This document shows positions 36,073 to 48,700 of a stretch of DNA of 64,000 nt, in pieces (the stretch's first letter is position 1; each line of letters starts with the position of its first letter). The stretch covers positions 1,178,001-1,242,000 of the forward strand of contig JASANH010001039.1 of the NCBI GenBank assembly GCA_030248295.1, in the 5' to 3' direction. A model generated the notes under the pieces. It had not been told where the DNA came from and made no database searches. It was given only the letters and a program-made list of their open reading frames with translations. Made by a program: the position numbers and the translations under genes. The DNA is from Mesodorylaimus sp. YZB2_4. Its lineage: Eukaryota > Nematoda > Enoplea > Dorylaimida > Dorylaimidae.

Positions 36073-38105
36073 ATATATAATATTAGGTATATATTATATG
36101 CATATAAATATTAATATATCTATAGATTGCATTGCATATCTATATATTGCATAACTATATTAATATTTTTTATGTACATACATACATACGCATAGAAATA
36201 TTAATATAAAGTTCATTTTTTCATTCATACGTATAACAGCATGTATATTGCATCACCTGACTAATATATGACGCAAGTTATTACGCTCAACTCGGCTACA
36301 ATCTTGGCTGAGCAATGACAGAATTAAAAGTGCTAATGAAATGTAACACAGGAAATTTTAGGGAACCACGAAGAAGCGAAAAAGTTTTTGCAAAAACGAG
36401 AGGAGTCTAGAGAAATGCTTGAAACATTGTTCTATAACGAGTCGGCTGGAACTTGGTTTGATCGCGACTATAAAACAGGAGTTCATATTCCATATTTCTA
36501 TGCATCGAATGCTGTTCCTTTATTCACTGGATGCTACGATACACTGGATATGAGAAAGTCAAAAAGGTTGTACGACTATATGAAAGTGAGTAGGGATATA
36601 CTGTAAATGCTGCGCTAGTGGCGAAGCAGTTGCACTTGTTTTGTAGTCGGTTGGGGCATTGTCTTTTCCGATGGGTATTCCAAGCTCAATGGTGGACACT
36701 GGACAGCAGTGGGATTTGCCTAATGGTATGTTTCAGTATACTTCTGGCGGGTTGAAAACTCATAAATGCGTCTCGGTTAGGTTTGTAGAGGCTCGACTGA
36801 CAATCGATACTCTGCACGGAGCCGGCAGCTGGGAGCGTCACCCGTCAGGGTGACGGTTTAGCCATGTACTAGGTCGGAGGACTTAGTAGGCTGCCCTGGG
36901 TTTTTGGCGTGGTGCAAAAGCTCCACCGGTCACTCCCTCCAGTAATACGGACCCAGTCGTATTACATTGGTGCGTCGGCGGACCCGACCTTGGTCACCCC
37001 TCGTGGTATCCTGGTCTCGTCTCGCCTCGCCTCCGTCCTTCTGCAGTTGTCCTCGTTCGGGCCTGCCGGCGGACGAGAAGGGAGTGATGTAGAGGCTCGA
37101 CTGACAATCGATACTCTGCACGGAGCCGGCAGCTGGGAGCGTCACTCGTCAGGGTGACGTTTCAGCCATGTACTAGGTCGGAGGACTTAGTAGGCTGCCC
37201 TGGGTTTTTGGCGTGGTGCAAAAGCTCCACCGGTCACTCCCTCCAGTAATACGGACCCAGTCGTATTACAGGTTGTCGGTAGACGCGCCTTTAGGGAGCA
37301 AAGTGGGTAACTTCATCATGATATATGGGTGTCTAACAATGGGTGTTTTTTAGGCTGGGCACCGCATAACCACATGATTATCGAGGGTTTAAGGAAATCT
37401 GGCCATCCAGAAATGCAAAAACATGCGTTTGAATTGGCGAAAAAGTGGCTGAAGGTGAATTATCTGGTTTACAAGAAAACGGGCCATATGTATGAAAAGG
37501 TATGTAAAATATCACAAAAAAATATGGAGCAGCATGCTTTTCAGATTATTTTGTAGGTGGGACTCTTCAGGTTTTTTGGTGTATATGTATATTCACCCAG
37601 AAATATTCACGCATATAAGAAAAAAGATATGCGTGAATATGTATTCGCCTGTATTTGCATATATCCATGTATCTGCACATCTGTACATATATATATCTAT
37701 ATATTTATATATGCATAAATGTATATGTATATGTATATGTATGTACACTATATCAGAGGACTGATCAGCGGACTGATCGTGCTCTAATCACTCCCACTCA
37801 GTGGTAGTAGGTACTCTTGTTACCCAATTAACATCCGTTTTTAGTACAACGTGACTGACACCACATATCAGCCTGGCGGTGGAGGTGACTACCAGGTGCA
37901 GATCGGTTTTGGATGGACCAATGGTGCAGCACTCGATTTGTTGAGAACATACGGGGACCGTCTCGTTGCGCCTCCAGATAGTTTGACGAGTGGAGTAGGT
38001 TTGAGTTTGAGGAATGGGTGGAATTTCATGTCAGGACATTTTTTTGCAGCCTTACAACTCGTTTGTCTAAGTGTCATTCTTCACATGCGAAGCCATTGTT
38101 TTTGA
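32709..38105 (+). CDS. Treh: trehalase-like (GH37) copy 2, probable pseudo-enzyme
   Basis: Fourteen exons with intact frame, 598 residues: 32709-32806, 32863-32879, 32932-33015, 34041-34139, 34199-34286, 34353-34395, 34449-34571, 35128-35198, 35258-35535, 35603-35788, 36362-36585, 36647-36725, 37354-37499, 37845-38105. Kept motifs: signal peptide, [26 protein letters not shown] with the acid Asp, [11 protein letters not shown] and MYEK|YN. Lost or changed: PGGRF is PGGIF, PNGxR has Leu for Arg, TPRPES is APNPW with a four-residue deletion (exon 9 is 278 nt, not 290), and GGGGEY is GGGGDY. Three changes hit residues that contact the sugar in known trehalases, yet the frame is open over 14 exons, so a non-catalytic role or altered specificity is plausible. 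The C-terminus is short and hydrophobic. Confidence 0.9.
35899..36190. repeat. TA microsatellite with flanking inverted fragment, trehalase 2 intron 10
   Basis: Several (TA)n and TATG runs surround a fragment (about 35951-35990, TCTAGAATAGAGAGCTCAGC) that recurs inverted at about 41027-41082. CTGGAGTAAAGAC and GTCTTGACTTCAG form a local inverted pair. Confidence 0.75.
36785..36966 (+). repeat. 182 bp duplicated unit, copy a
   Basis: Starts GTAGAGGCTCGACTGACAAT and ends CAGTCGTATTACA. It is nearly identical to 37089-37270, with few differences (CACCCGTC/CACTCGTC; GACGGTTTAG/GACGTTTCAG). It contains the stem GTCACCC-GTCA-GGGTGAC. Both units lie in trehalase 2 intron 12. Confidence 0.85.
37089..37270 (+). 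repeat. 182 bp duplicated unit, copy b
   Basis: Second copy of the unit at 36785-36966, separated from it by 122 bp. The near identity shows a recent duplication inside the intron. Confidence 0.85.
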
Positions 38106-38279
38106 ACTGGAGGAAGTGTGCGTGCCGTTCTTGTATTGTGTACCGTTTGTTTACGTGTCAAGTGCTTTGTGAGCATTTTATATTGTGCCATTCAAGATGT
38201 TCCTGTATGTGGACGACATCATTAAGGGTAAGATATTGTGCCATATGGCTGGGAGAAATCACAGCAATCGCTGACAACT

Positions 38280-39115
38280 CGCTACAACCTGCCACGTCCC
38301 GCCAAAACCTGACAAACCTGCCATACTTCCAATGCTCTGCTGTTACCTGCTATGCTTTTTCAATACCTGCCGTGCTCGGCCTGAACCTGCCATGCTCTTC
38401 ATCAGCCTTGTACAGATTTTAGGAACATGCAATGCCGTGCTACAGCCTGCCAGACTCCGCCACAACCTGTCACGCTCGGTCACAACTTCTAATGGTTTGC
38501 CACAACCTGGCAGACAATGCTAAAACAAGACCTGCTCTGCATCAACTTGTTATGCTGAATATAGAAATGCTGTACAAACCTGTCATGGTCGTCTTCAAAC
38601 TGCCATGCTAAAGCCAGACGTGCTTCGCCATAACCGGCAATAACTTTTCATGCTCTGTCACAACGTGCTATAGTTTGCCACTTCTACAACCTGTAGCAGA
38701 ACATGGGAGGTTGTGGTCAAGCATGGGAGGTTGCGGTCAAGCATGGGAGGTTGTGGTCAAGCATGACAGGTTGTGGCACACCATGACAGGAGGCTGCACA
38801 GCATGGCAGGTTGCGGCAGAGAATGCCAGATTGTGGTGAAGCGTGGCACTGTGGCACAACATGGCAGGTTTCGAAAAGATGTGGCAAACTTTTGCAGAGT
38901 ATCGCATGGTCAGCTGCAAATTGCCAATCTCTCATTAGCTTTTACATTTAACCTCCTTGTGCCACAACCTGCAGTACTTTGCTACATACACTGAAATGCA
39001 TAGGAATGCGCTGCAATGCTTTTTCACGATCTGCCATGCTGTGTCGCAACTCGCCATCTTCTGCCACAGGCTCATATGCTTGGCCACAACCTGCTATACA
39101 CTGTCTGCTCTTGCA
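38280..39115. repeat. degenerate minisatellite with strand switches
   Basis: Units of about 15-25 bp built on CACAACCTGCCATGCTC run forward to about 38690. From 38700 to about 38880 the inverted form (AGCATGGGAGGTTGTGGTCA) takes over, and forward units return at about 38955-39115. Overlapping open frames on both strands follow from the repeat and are not genes. Confidence 0.75.
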
Positions 39116-40061
39116 TAAAATGCTCTAGCAATAGCCATAACGTGTGGCGTACACCTGCATGTTGTGGATATATGTAGGCAATGTTGAATCTCATGTCTGT
39201 CGTTTTTTTTCAAATTTTATCAAGATTTTTTGGATAGCACGACATAAAAATCACATGCCACAATATTTTCCTAGCTGCTCTGTCTCGAAAAAAGGCAGCT
39301 ATTCGCTGCGCTTACTTTTTTCCTGTAATGTAATATATAAAATCATACAGATCGGCCGCTATCTCGTCTCCGCAGTTTCGACCTCGATGTCCGCATTTCC
39401 CTTTACGCGGCGAGGTTTGACTGCTGGCCGGCTAGGCGCAAAAATGGGGTTCGGCCCACAAAAATTGGCGGAAAATCAAGACCTGCAGGCGTGGAAGAGG
39501 AGGTTTGCTGGGCAAGTACTCTGAATGTGAGAGCGAGCGACTGTATCTGTGGCTGAAACATCAACTCCCCATCCGGGGTGATAGATTCCTGGTGCCTGGG
39601 GGCTATTAGGATGTCAGAGATGCTGGATAATTATAGCATCGACTGATCCGACCCTCGACGCGAATTCCGATCTCGATCTGGTTGATCCGTTCAAGAAATA
39701 AGATATTTCCATGGGGATGACGTCCCTAGCAGCCTGCACTACTGTGTATTTCCTTTCCTCGCTGTCACTGTCCATCAAACCACTTCAAAAATTCAGGAGA
39801 ACTACCTTGCACCTGAAGCGGGATTCAATTCTGATTTTGGAGGAATTGAATTGGATTTTGGAGGAGTTTTAAATTGGATGTGGGATGACACATTTGCAGC
39901 GAGAGAGCGTAAAATTTTAGTTCCCAATTTGCCTGATGCAGCAGTCGAATTCGAATCAAACTGAAGACTGAATGGCCCATTATTTCATCGGCGGATCAGT
40001 CGATGCTGGGAGCAATTCTTTTTCGAAGTGAATATTTTCCTATAAGGAAGGGTCTGCTTAA

Positions 40062-40240
40062 GTGGACGTCCATTTTTTAGAGGGGTCTAGGCGAGACGAA
40101 TGAAAAGTGGATAGGGGGAGGGGTAGCCAAAAAATAGCATTTTTTGGTGGACGTCCATTTTTAGGGGGGTCTAGGCGAAACGGACGAAAAGTGAATAGGG
40201 GGAGGGGTAGTCAAAAAATAGCATTTTTTGGTGGACGTCC
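40062..40240 (+). repeat. tandem repeat, about 85 bp unit, two copies plus a partial
   Basis: GTGGACGTCC recurs at 40062, 40147 and 40231. Each full unit continues with a GGGGTCTAGGCGA stretch, GATAGGGGGAGGGGTAG-like sequence and AAAAAATAGCATTTTTTG. Confidence 0.85.
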
Positions 40241-40552
40241 TTAATGCATGGCCCCCGTACCCTTACTAATACACGTGCCTCGTAAGGACTGGTCTATCAG
40301 AATAAATATTCACACCAGGGAGCAGATCTAACCTAAAGGATATGAGATAAAATGGCACAATGCAAAATAAGCTACATCATGGGACCTGGCCCGCGATTCA
40401 AAACATATTACCTGTGCACACCTAATCAAACATGACAAACTGGGTCTATTCTAATGTGTGAGGATCCATTCGTGATTATGGCCTGGCACCGTGCTTGTCA
40501 TAGGAAGTCATTGTCAACGGAAAATCGCAAAGTTTGACTTCGAATAGCCTTA

Positions 40553-41021
40553 TCACACACGCTGGGGATTAAGACGAGAGCGTTCTCCCTCGTCATTACT
40601 TCTTCGTAGTCCATGACTCTGGCTGATATCGCTCTGTCTTGGTTGGATTAGGCCGCAGACTCTACTACAAGTTGGTGCTTGGGTTGGTATTTTTGATCGA
40701 CAGGACTTGGAAATTGCTGACGTCGATGTCGTTGGCTCGGTCGGTAGCACTGCTGGTACAGGCATTTTCGGAGGAGGTTGTCGAGGTGGCTTGCTTGACA
40801 CACCCATGGTCGGTGGTGATACGGGTTCTACTGGCTTGCTGGGTGATGATGGCGGCATCTGGAATTTTGGAGATTATCGACCTAAACCTACCTCAAGAGA
40901 CTCCCGAGATGAAAATGGCAGCTCGTATAGTGGCTGCGGCTGTTCTTGTGCCCGTGGTTGCTTCTGCTATATCGTGTCTCAAGGCTCTGTACTTTCTGGT
41001 AGTCGGTCAGCTATTATGTAA
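40553..41021. other. GC-richer block open in several frames, gene not assigned
   Basis: Three overlapping frames of 101-131 codons are open: a Pro-rich one on the minus strand (40553-40858) and a hydrophobic and a Gly-rich one on the plus strand (40639-41034 and 40707-41021). None matches a family I know, and the composition explains the openness. It may be part of a repeat, since an inverted repeat fragment begins at about 41027. Confidence 0.4.
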
Positions 41022-41082
41022 TAGAATGTCTTGACTCCAGTCTGATTTTGAGCTGAGCTCTCTATTCTAGACGGCATTGTCG

Positions 41083-42520
41083 CTGTAAAACTGACCAAAA
41101 AACAACCAGCGCATATGTAAATCAGCCTTCTTCTCGAGGGCAGATCAAACTTGTATCTGGCTCCTTGACTACTGCCTAGCCCACCAGACCACGAGCCTGG
41201 TGCCAACACGCAACCTGATTCTCCCACGGTCACTCAGGGAAGTTTACTAGCCAGACGCCCACAAGATGTCAAACAACCCTTTCCCTTCCACTCGGCTGCA
41301 TTTTTGATCAACTTGTTCCCCATAAATTTCCCGCATCTTCCGCAGAATTGCCAATCGCCAACGTTATAATTTTATGCCAAGCCTGCATAGTGGCTGGAGG
41401 TAATGTCTTATCGATGTCAAAAGTAGCTACTTTGGATTTAGGATCGGTTTCGACCAATTAAGTCAAACAATTGACCTCCATATCGCGTTTCTCGCGAATT
41501 CCCTACAGGGTTTCGGCGCATTTCAGAGCACTGAGCATGGCGCCCAAGGCAGTGTTGTAGATGAGTTTCGCCCAGTCCCGTTTTTCATGCCGAAATGAGA
41601 GAAGCTGGCTGTTTGTGAGAACCACTTAAGCAGCCATCAGCCAGTAGAGACGAAGCTCGGAGAACAGAGACTGTCAAACATGGCCTGACACCCGACCCTC
41701 CTTGGGGGGGAAGGGGAGGGGGAGTTGTGGTGCTGCACACTCATGGCGGCCTAACCCGTGCCTTTGACATATAGTCGTGATGGTAGCAGCAGGAAACACT
41801 GGGCACATGTTGAAAACGAGTCCTTTGTGTCTGATGGTCTGCTCAAGTTTCAAACGAAGTTTGTAGCATGAAACAAAGATGATCAAAAAAGTTTTAGTGG
41901 CACCATTTGATAATCAACACACTTTATCACTTGGCCTGGCACGTGATAAGTCAACAAAAGAGCAGTGCGCCCTAGCGAAATACAGTATCTGTCTGCTTCT
42001 GTCTCCTGACCTCATGCAAGCGCTCATGGTCGTATGCTGATGAGAACTTGCGAAACGTGTTGTTTGCTCCGTCCTCACCGCCAACAGCAGACAAGGTAAT
42101 TTGTGCCACTTTGTTGCCATGCCTTCCGATTTTATTACACCAAGCATAAAACAGGTTTAGCGAAAAGAGCATAACAACAGGTCGCGCAAAACCTGTTTTT
42201 CTTTTTTGAGTTGAAGAATGCAGTGGGTATAAGAGTCGGCGAGTAGACCACATCTGTTCTCATTGTGAATGTTTCGTTAGGTTTCCATTGTGTATATTTC
42301 AAAATGCAGCAAATAGTTTTAAAGGATTTTTGTGTGCTCACATGCTTGAATTTACTTCCTTGTCTGTTTTTGAGAATTAGTATAGTTTTCTTTCATGTTT
42401 GCCATGTTTTTGGCTCACAGTACCTAATCTCATGTTGGTATTTTTAATGATTCTCTATGTACGCTAAAAACCAGTTGGGTATATTGATCGTGAGCTGGGC
42501 GTGAGCGAAAATACTTCAAG
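41083..42520. other. intergenic stretch before trehalase copy 3
   Basis: No supported coding sequence. The part 42070-42360 resembles 20585-20700 upstream of copy 1 (CCGCCAACAGCAGACA, TTTGTTGCCATG, TTGAATTTACTTC), so it belongs to the duplicated unit. Confidence 0.5.
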
Positions 42521-42523
42521 CTG

Positions 42524-42610
42524 GGAATTTTCCAGTTTTTCACTGTAATCGCTATCTCTTTCATCCATTTCTCTTCAGGTGTGTCAGGAAACGCAGTCGG
42601 TGTCGAGTCT
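42524..42610 (+). promoter_or_regulatory. conserved promoter block of trehalase copy 3
   Basis: GGAATTTTCCAGTTTTTCAC starts at 42524, 198 bp before the ATG. GCAGTCGGTGTCGAGTCT follows at 42593-42610. Both parts recur upstream of other copies. Confidence 0.6.
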
Positions 42611-42721
42611 TCGTGAACTAACGGTCGCGCCGACGTCGCTGCGCCAACTTATCGTTAGATAATATATAAGAACTTGGAAAATTTTTCATTCTGGCAACGA
42701 TCTTGTGGCTGGTCCATGAAA

Positions 42722-45700
42722 ATGTGGGTTTTGAATTGGATGATTTTGGTTTTGTATTTTGGTCAAGTTTGGTCAGCTTTACCGACTCCACCACCCGCAC
42801 CTGTGTATATGTGTGATAGGTAAGTACATGCGTGGATGCAAATATGGCACTCAGTAAAGTATTTTCTTGATTTTCAGCAAAATTTTTTGTCAAGGTATAC
42901 GCTTGATGCTTTGAGAGTAAAATGAGTGTGACAATATTCTATCCAGGGCCAATTTTCGAAACTACTGTACGACTACGCATTCACAACGACTCGGCTGAAT
43001 ATGCTGATATGACGTTGCAAAAGTCTCCAGGTAGGAAGATCCCATTCATTTGCCCAGCTGGTGTGCGCTAAGACTGGCTTGGATCGGTCTGAAGTGAAGC
43101 TATAGCATGGATTGAAATGGGCTTCTGCCCCCGATGAATTATGCTGGAGGAAGAGAACCTTTGTAAATACTGCTTTCTCTGCCGTATCCACCCTAGCCAC
43201 ATAAAAATCTGGAGTTGTGGACAGTTGTGAAAATCCGATTTCCTGTAATGCAATAACAACATTAGCATTTTCAAGGGGCAGTCATACAACTGAGTCTGAT
43301 GGTAGACCGCACTGAAAAGGCATTGGCAGTTAGTAGAAACGGGGGCCTAAGCTGGACTGTCCACATCTTGATTAAAAGTACCAGTGTTAAAAGTTAAGAT
43401 TGATTAATCGATTGAAGATTAATTGATTGAAACTGCTGACTGAACCTGAGTGAGCCATTATCTCATGTCAAACCATTCCATGTCAGTACCATAATATCAT
43501 CATCTGTGTGTGGCCATAATATCACCAATATCATCTCTGTTTTCTATGATCCTGCAGTAGATTAAGGATATCTTTTCTTTGCTGTTTTAGAGTGTACCCC
43601 TGGCTCTTTGACTTGTAATTGTGAAAACATGAAATAACGTACTCGTGATTTTCACTGTGTGTGTGTTTACTCTACACTATTGGGCTTTTTTTAGAGGAGA
43701 CATTGGCTGATTTTGCTGCTCAGTTTCCTAATCCTCAAGAAATATCTGGCGATGATATGAGACGATTTCTGGCAGATCATTTCTACAAGCCCGGTAAAAA
43801 AGACAGGATCTTCTCTAGTTTGGCATAATTTTTTGAATTCACATCTTACTTTAGGTCAAGAATTAATTAGTTGTGAGCCAAGCGATTGGGTCTCTGATCC
43901 AAAATCATTCGAGCTGATTAAAGATCCAAAGTTTAAGGCATGGTAAGTTTGAGGCTATGTGGTTGGCCCCAAGCACTCTTCTTACTTCTTTTTGGTGCTT
44001 GTTTTTATACAAAGCACACATTTTTAGGGCGAAAGATTTAAATAATATTTGGTTAAAATTATGCCGACGAGTATGGCCTACTCATTTTTCTTGAAATTTC
44101 TAATTTTGTGACACGGTTCTTTTTTCAGATCAATGAAACAGTTTTGAAAAATTTTGACAGAACTTCGTTGATTTATGTGCCAAATAATTTCATCGCCCCT
44201 GGAGGAATTTTCGGTGAATATTATTACTGGGATACGTACTGGATTATTAAAGTATGTTGTAGGTCTTACATCGTGTACAGTACTGAGCATCTTGGGCAAA
44301 CCTTCGGCTGGTTTCACAATCACCCAGGACATGTGCTGGAGTTGGGAGGGTTGAGGCAGTGATGCAAGGTTGTAGGAACTACAATAGGGTATCGCAATAC
44401 TTAGGACATGGCCGGAATGGTTGTGGAACTAGCCTCTCAGCACTTAAGTTGGGTTATTACCGCCTGAACAACATCACTACAACAAAAACTGCGCCCTGAC
44501 TACACAGTATACCGATTAAGCACCTGTTTCATGGTCTCTGCTATTTTCGAACACACAGCTTTTAATAATCACAGGTGACAAATTCAAATTTTTTAAAGCA
44601 GCAATTGGAATAAACCAGTTTCCCACACATCGTGCTCACAAATGTGGTCTAGAGTACAAAAATGACCACTTATGTGAGTATCTGAAAGCTAGCAAGAGTT
44701 ATTCAAAGATTACGCGCTCATGAAAACACAAGCATAATATACCTTACTAGCTGTAAGGATGTGTACAGTATGATTATGTATCTAGTAGACGACATTATAG
44801 AAAAAATTATATTTTGATATTGTATTTTGTATATTGTGTATAGATTTATATATATATGTATTATATACTTCTTCCTCTTCTGGACTGTTAAATATAAAAA
44901 ATATATTATTATATATATCATTTTAATTTTAATACCTATATATGAGCATAATACATATATATATATATATATCCTGCTTATATAAATATATATAGTAGCT
45001 AAATATAGTATATCTACCAAATTTTGTATATTTATATATATATATATTCATAATTTGAATGAAAATATAATCTGCTGTATGTATAATGTGTATGGAGCAT
45101 GGAATTCTGGTGAGTAATGGCGCAATGGCGTGATGGTATGCAGAAACGCAAGTACAAATCTCGCCGAGGCGTCCCTTTCTCTCACGACCAGTATTTGCAA
45201 CAAACAGTTCTCTAATCTTTTGCCTGTTATTATATTAAGCAAAATCACTTTTCATACATGCATTAGCAAATATATTCCGTGATCATGTATTTTTCTTCTC
45301 CAGGGCCTTCTGGCGTCTCAAATGTACAATACGTCAAAAGCGATTATACAAAATTTTGCTTTTCTTCTTGACCAGTAAGTCGCACAAAGATCCCGTTTTA
45401 AGATTAAGGTGACGCGAAAAAATATTTTGATTGGTTTTTTACAGCCATGGCTTTATTCCTAATGGTGGCCGATTGTACTATATGAAAAGGTCGCAGCCAC
45501 CCTTTTTCATACCCATGGTTTACGAATACTACTCTGAGACGCTGGACTCAAATTTCGTGGCTGAAATGCTGCCTTATATGGAAAAAGAGCTTGACTTCTG
45601 GTTCAAGAATCGATCAGTTAATGTTCGAGTTGGTAATAAGGATTATACTGTGTACAGATATAACACACCAAGTAACACGCCCAGACCCGAATCGTATCAA

Positions 45701-48700
45701 GAGGATTATAAATTAGCGCAGCAGATAGACGAAAGTGAGTTTAAGAATATTTTTCATAAAATATGTATTATCATCGAGTCTGCATTTTTCAGATCTGCGA
45801 CCTCAAGTGTATAGAGATATAGCCTCGGCCGCAGAATCTGGTATGGATTTCAGTAGTCGATTTTTTGGGAATGGAAAAGATATGACTACTATTCAAACGA
45901 CTAACGTACTACCGGTCGACCTGAATGGTATATTGTGCTGGGCGCATGATATTTTGCATGTGTTATATATGGAATTGGGTACGTGGATTTATTTTTGGTT
46001 TGATTCTCAGGTTAAGTCATACACTGCAGATAGGAAGGACTGAACTTGTCAGGTTGTTAAGTTCTTCTTTTAAAAATTTTTATCTGCCGCCAGACCTATA
46101 AATATATATAAATGTATATATATGCATATATATATATATATAGACATGCCTAGGTACATTTATACATACAAATGCAACACCTGAATATGTATACATTCAA
46201 ATATGTATATACATTTATACATATATATACTGGATACACGTAATTCACAGCTATTCTTATAATGGTGGTATTGACTATAAATTAAAAAAACTGTTTCAGG
46301 CAGTTTGATTTTTACACCATGATATAAAAGTTTTATGAAGAATATCTTGAACCGAAAAAATGGAAAAGGCACCTTTCAGCCTTTAGTATGAATTTTACCT
46401 TTTGTTCATAAAACATCAATAATATCCACTCATTGTGCAGGAATGTTTTTGTTTTTATAATTATAACAAAGTCGCGATAGAAAAATAAATATTAAAAATC
46501 CATCAGAGTTCACGGAAAAAATACAGTATGCAGAAATGGATTAAAATATGTTTGTTTTTACGCTTCTGAAAATATATTCTATATGCGTTTAAGGATAAGA
46601 ATATGCTTAATGTACTACCACATCACCAAACGCTTATGCACACTCGAGGGTGACTAGACACAATTACACACGAATGTCAATGTCATTGCTTATAGATGTA
46701 GTTATATTATGCATATTTCAGGCAACCATGAAGAAGCAAAAAAGTTTCTGCAGAAAAGAGAGGAATTTCGTGAAATGGTGCAAGCAGTATTTTACAACGA
46801 GTCGGCTGGAACCTGGTTTGATCGTGATTATAAGTCTGGTTTACATAATCCACATTTCTTTGCCTCGAATGCTGTCCCTTTGTTCACTGGTTGCTATGAC
46901 TCGTCAGATTCGAGAAAGCCGAAAAGATTGTACGCCTATATGGAAGTAAGCCTGCCTTGGAGATGTTACGCTTGCGACTAACAGAAGTACTTGCATGTAT
47001 TTCAGTCAGTTGGAGCACTGTCATTTCCGATGGGCATTCCAACCTCGCTGACGGCAACCGGACAGCAGTGGGACTTGCCGAATGGTATGTCTGTGTAGCC
47101 CTCGTGCCTGGCTGACCTTGGTTAGTCAGCAGTGATAATGAATACTCCTTTTCTGGCTGGGAGACGTCAACCCCTCGGGTTGATATTTTAGCCGTAGGTA
47201 TAGTCGCGAGATTAGCCTGGTTTAATTGGAGTTTTAGTCCGGACGACTTTGCAAGGCCACATTCACCTCTCCGCCCGCCAGGCTTCGGTGTATCTGGCTG
47301 AGAATCTGGCCAATGTACTGCAGGGTATTTCACGCACATCACGTCGCGAACACATGCCTCATCACAGCGTGCATTATGCAGTATAGACAGTAATCACTGA
47401 CAAAGCTTGCTTGTGGGTGTACAGAGTAATGCGCACTCGTTTTATCACTGCTTGTGATTTCTTTCTAGGCTGGGCACCTCACAACCACATGATTATCGAA
47501 GGCTTTCGAAAATCTGGCCATCCACAAGTGCAAGAGCATGCTTTCGAGTTGGCGAAAAAGTGGCTGAACGTGAATTACTTGGTTTACAAGAAAACTGGTC
47601 ATATGTATGAAAAGGTATGTGAAATATTACATTTCCAAAAAAGCAAACTCTCTTTGTTCGTATTCTAAGCATGAGTTTTACTGTGTTAACCTTGCGACAC
47701 AGAGGATAGTGGAGGCAGGACGAGTAGAGAAAATTGTTAGACACTGGAAAATCACAGAAATATGGGGACAGTTAGGTCCGATGATCTACTTTGCAGTGTT
47801 AAATCATTGTGGCTACAATTTATTCTCTGCACAGGTTGGCGAGTTTGGTTCGATGGTACCCTGAATCCCAGGCTAGTAGAATTCGATACTGGTCATGTCA
47901 TGTCATGTCGTGTTATACTTTATCCATAGCCAAGCTTTATACAGCGCACTCGAGGGCCAAGGAATTCTGCCTAAGGAACTAGGGGGCTAAGGAAGTCGAG
48001 GGGCTGTCTGACATATCATTTTGTACCAAGGCGGGAGTCGAACTCTTCCCCGTAAGTGCGCACCTGCGCGACCCATCGTGGTCAATGTATTACGGTGGGT
48101 TAAAAAAGACAAGAGAGAAACTGGATGGTCTTTAGGAGGATACGATATGTTAGAATGCTGAAACAGTGACATAGATATGCCCGAAGTTCAAGCATGCAGA
48201 GCCCTGAAAGACTATGAAGGATCTTTTGCGAATAGCTGGTAAAGTTGAAGTAGTGTTTCCGAAAAGTGATGCTGAGACAAGGAATGTGAAATAGCAAAAA
48301 CTCTCCTGTCACAGTTATCCTCGTGTTAGAACAACTCTGAAGCTTTTATATACCCGTGTGCAACCCTTCGACTCGCGGGCGTGGGGTGGATGTGACTGTG
48401 CAAGATTTGTGGGACATCAGCTTCATTTAGAAGGAGGCGAGTCTATGATTACTTCTGCTGAAACATCAACCATACGGGTTGATCTTTAGGAGAGTTATAA
48501 TTCTCCCACCCACCATGGCCCAGACGAGTGCGAGGGCCCTTCGATAATTAAAGATTAGCGATCTTCGCTGTACTATTCTCTGACATCACTTTTCACCTCT
48601 TGCTCAGAGTCAAAAGTAATCACTGACGATTTCTTGTTTCAGTACAACGTAACCGACACCACGTACCAGCCAGGAGGTGGAGGTGAATACGGAGTACAGA

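Noticed and set aside
38717-38935. Cys/His-rich minus-strand frames
   Set aside because: Arise from the minisatellite units.
39840-40020. Possible retroelement or RNase H fragment
   Set aside because: Only a vague resemblance in one short frame; no catalytic residues.
46884-47342. 152-codon minus-strand frame
   Set aside because: Covers trehalase 3 exons 11-12 in antisense and a repeat hairpin.
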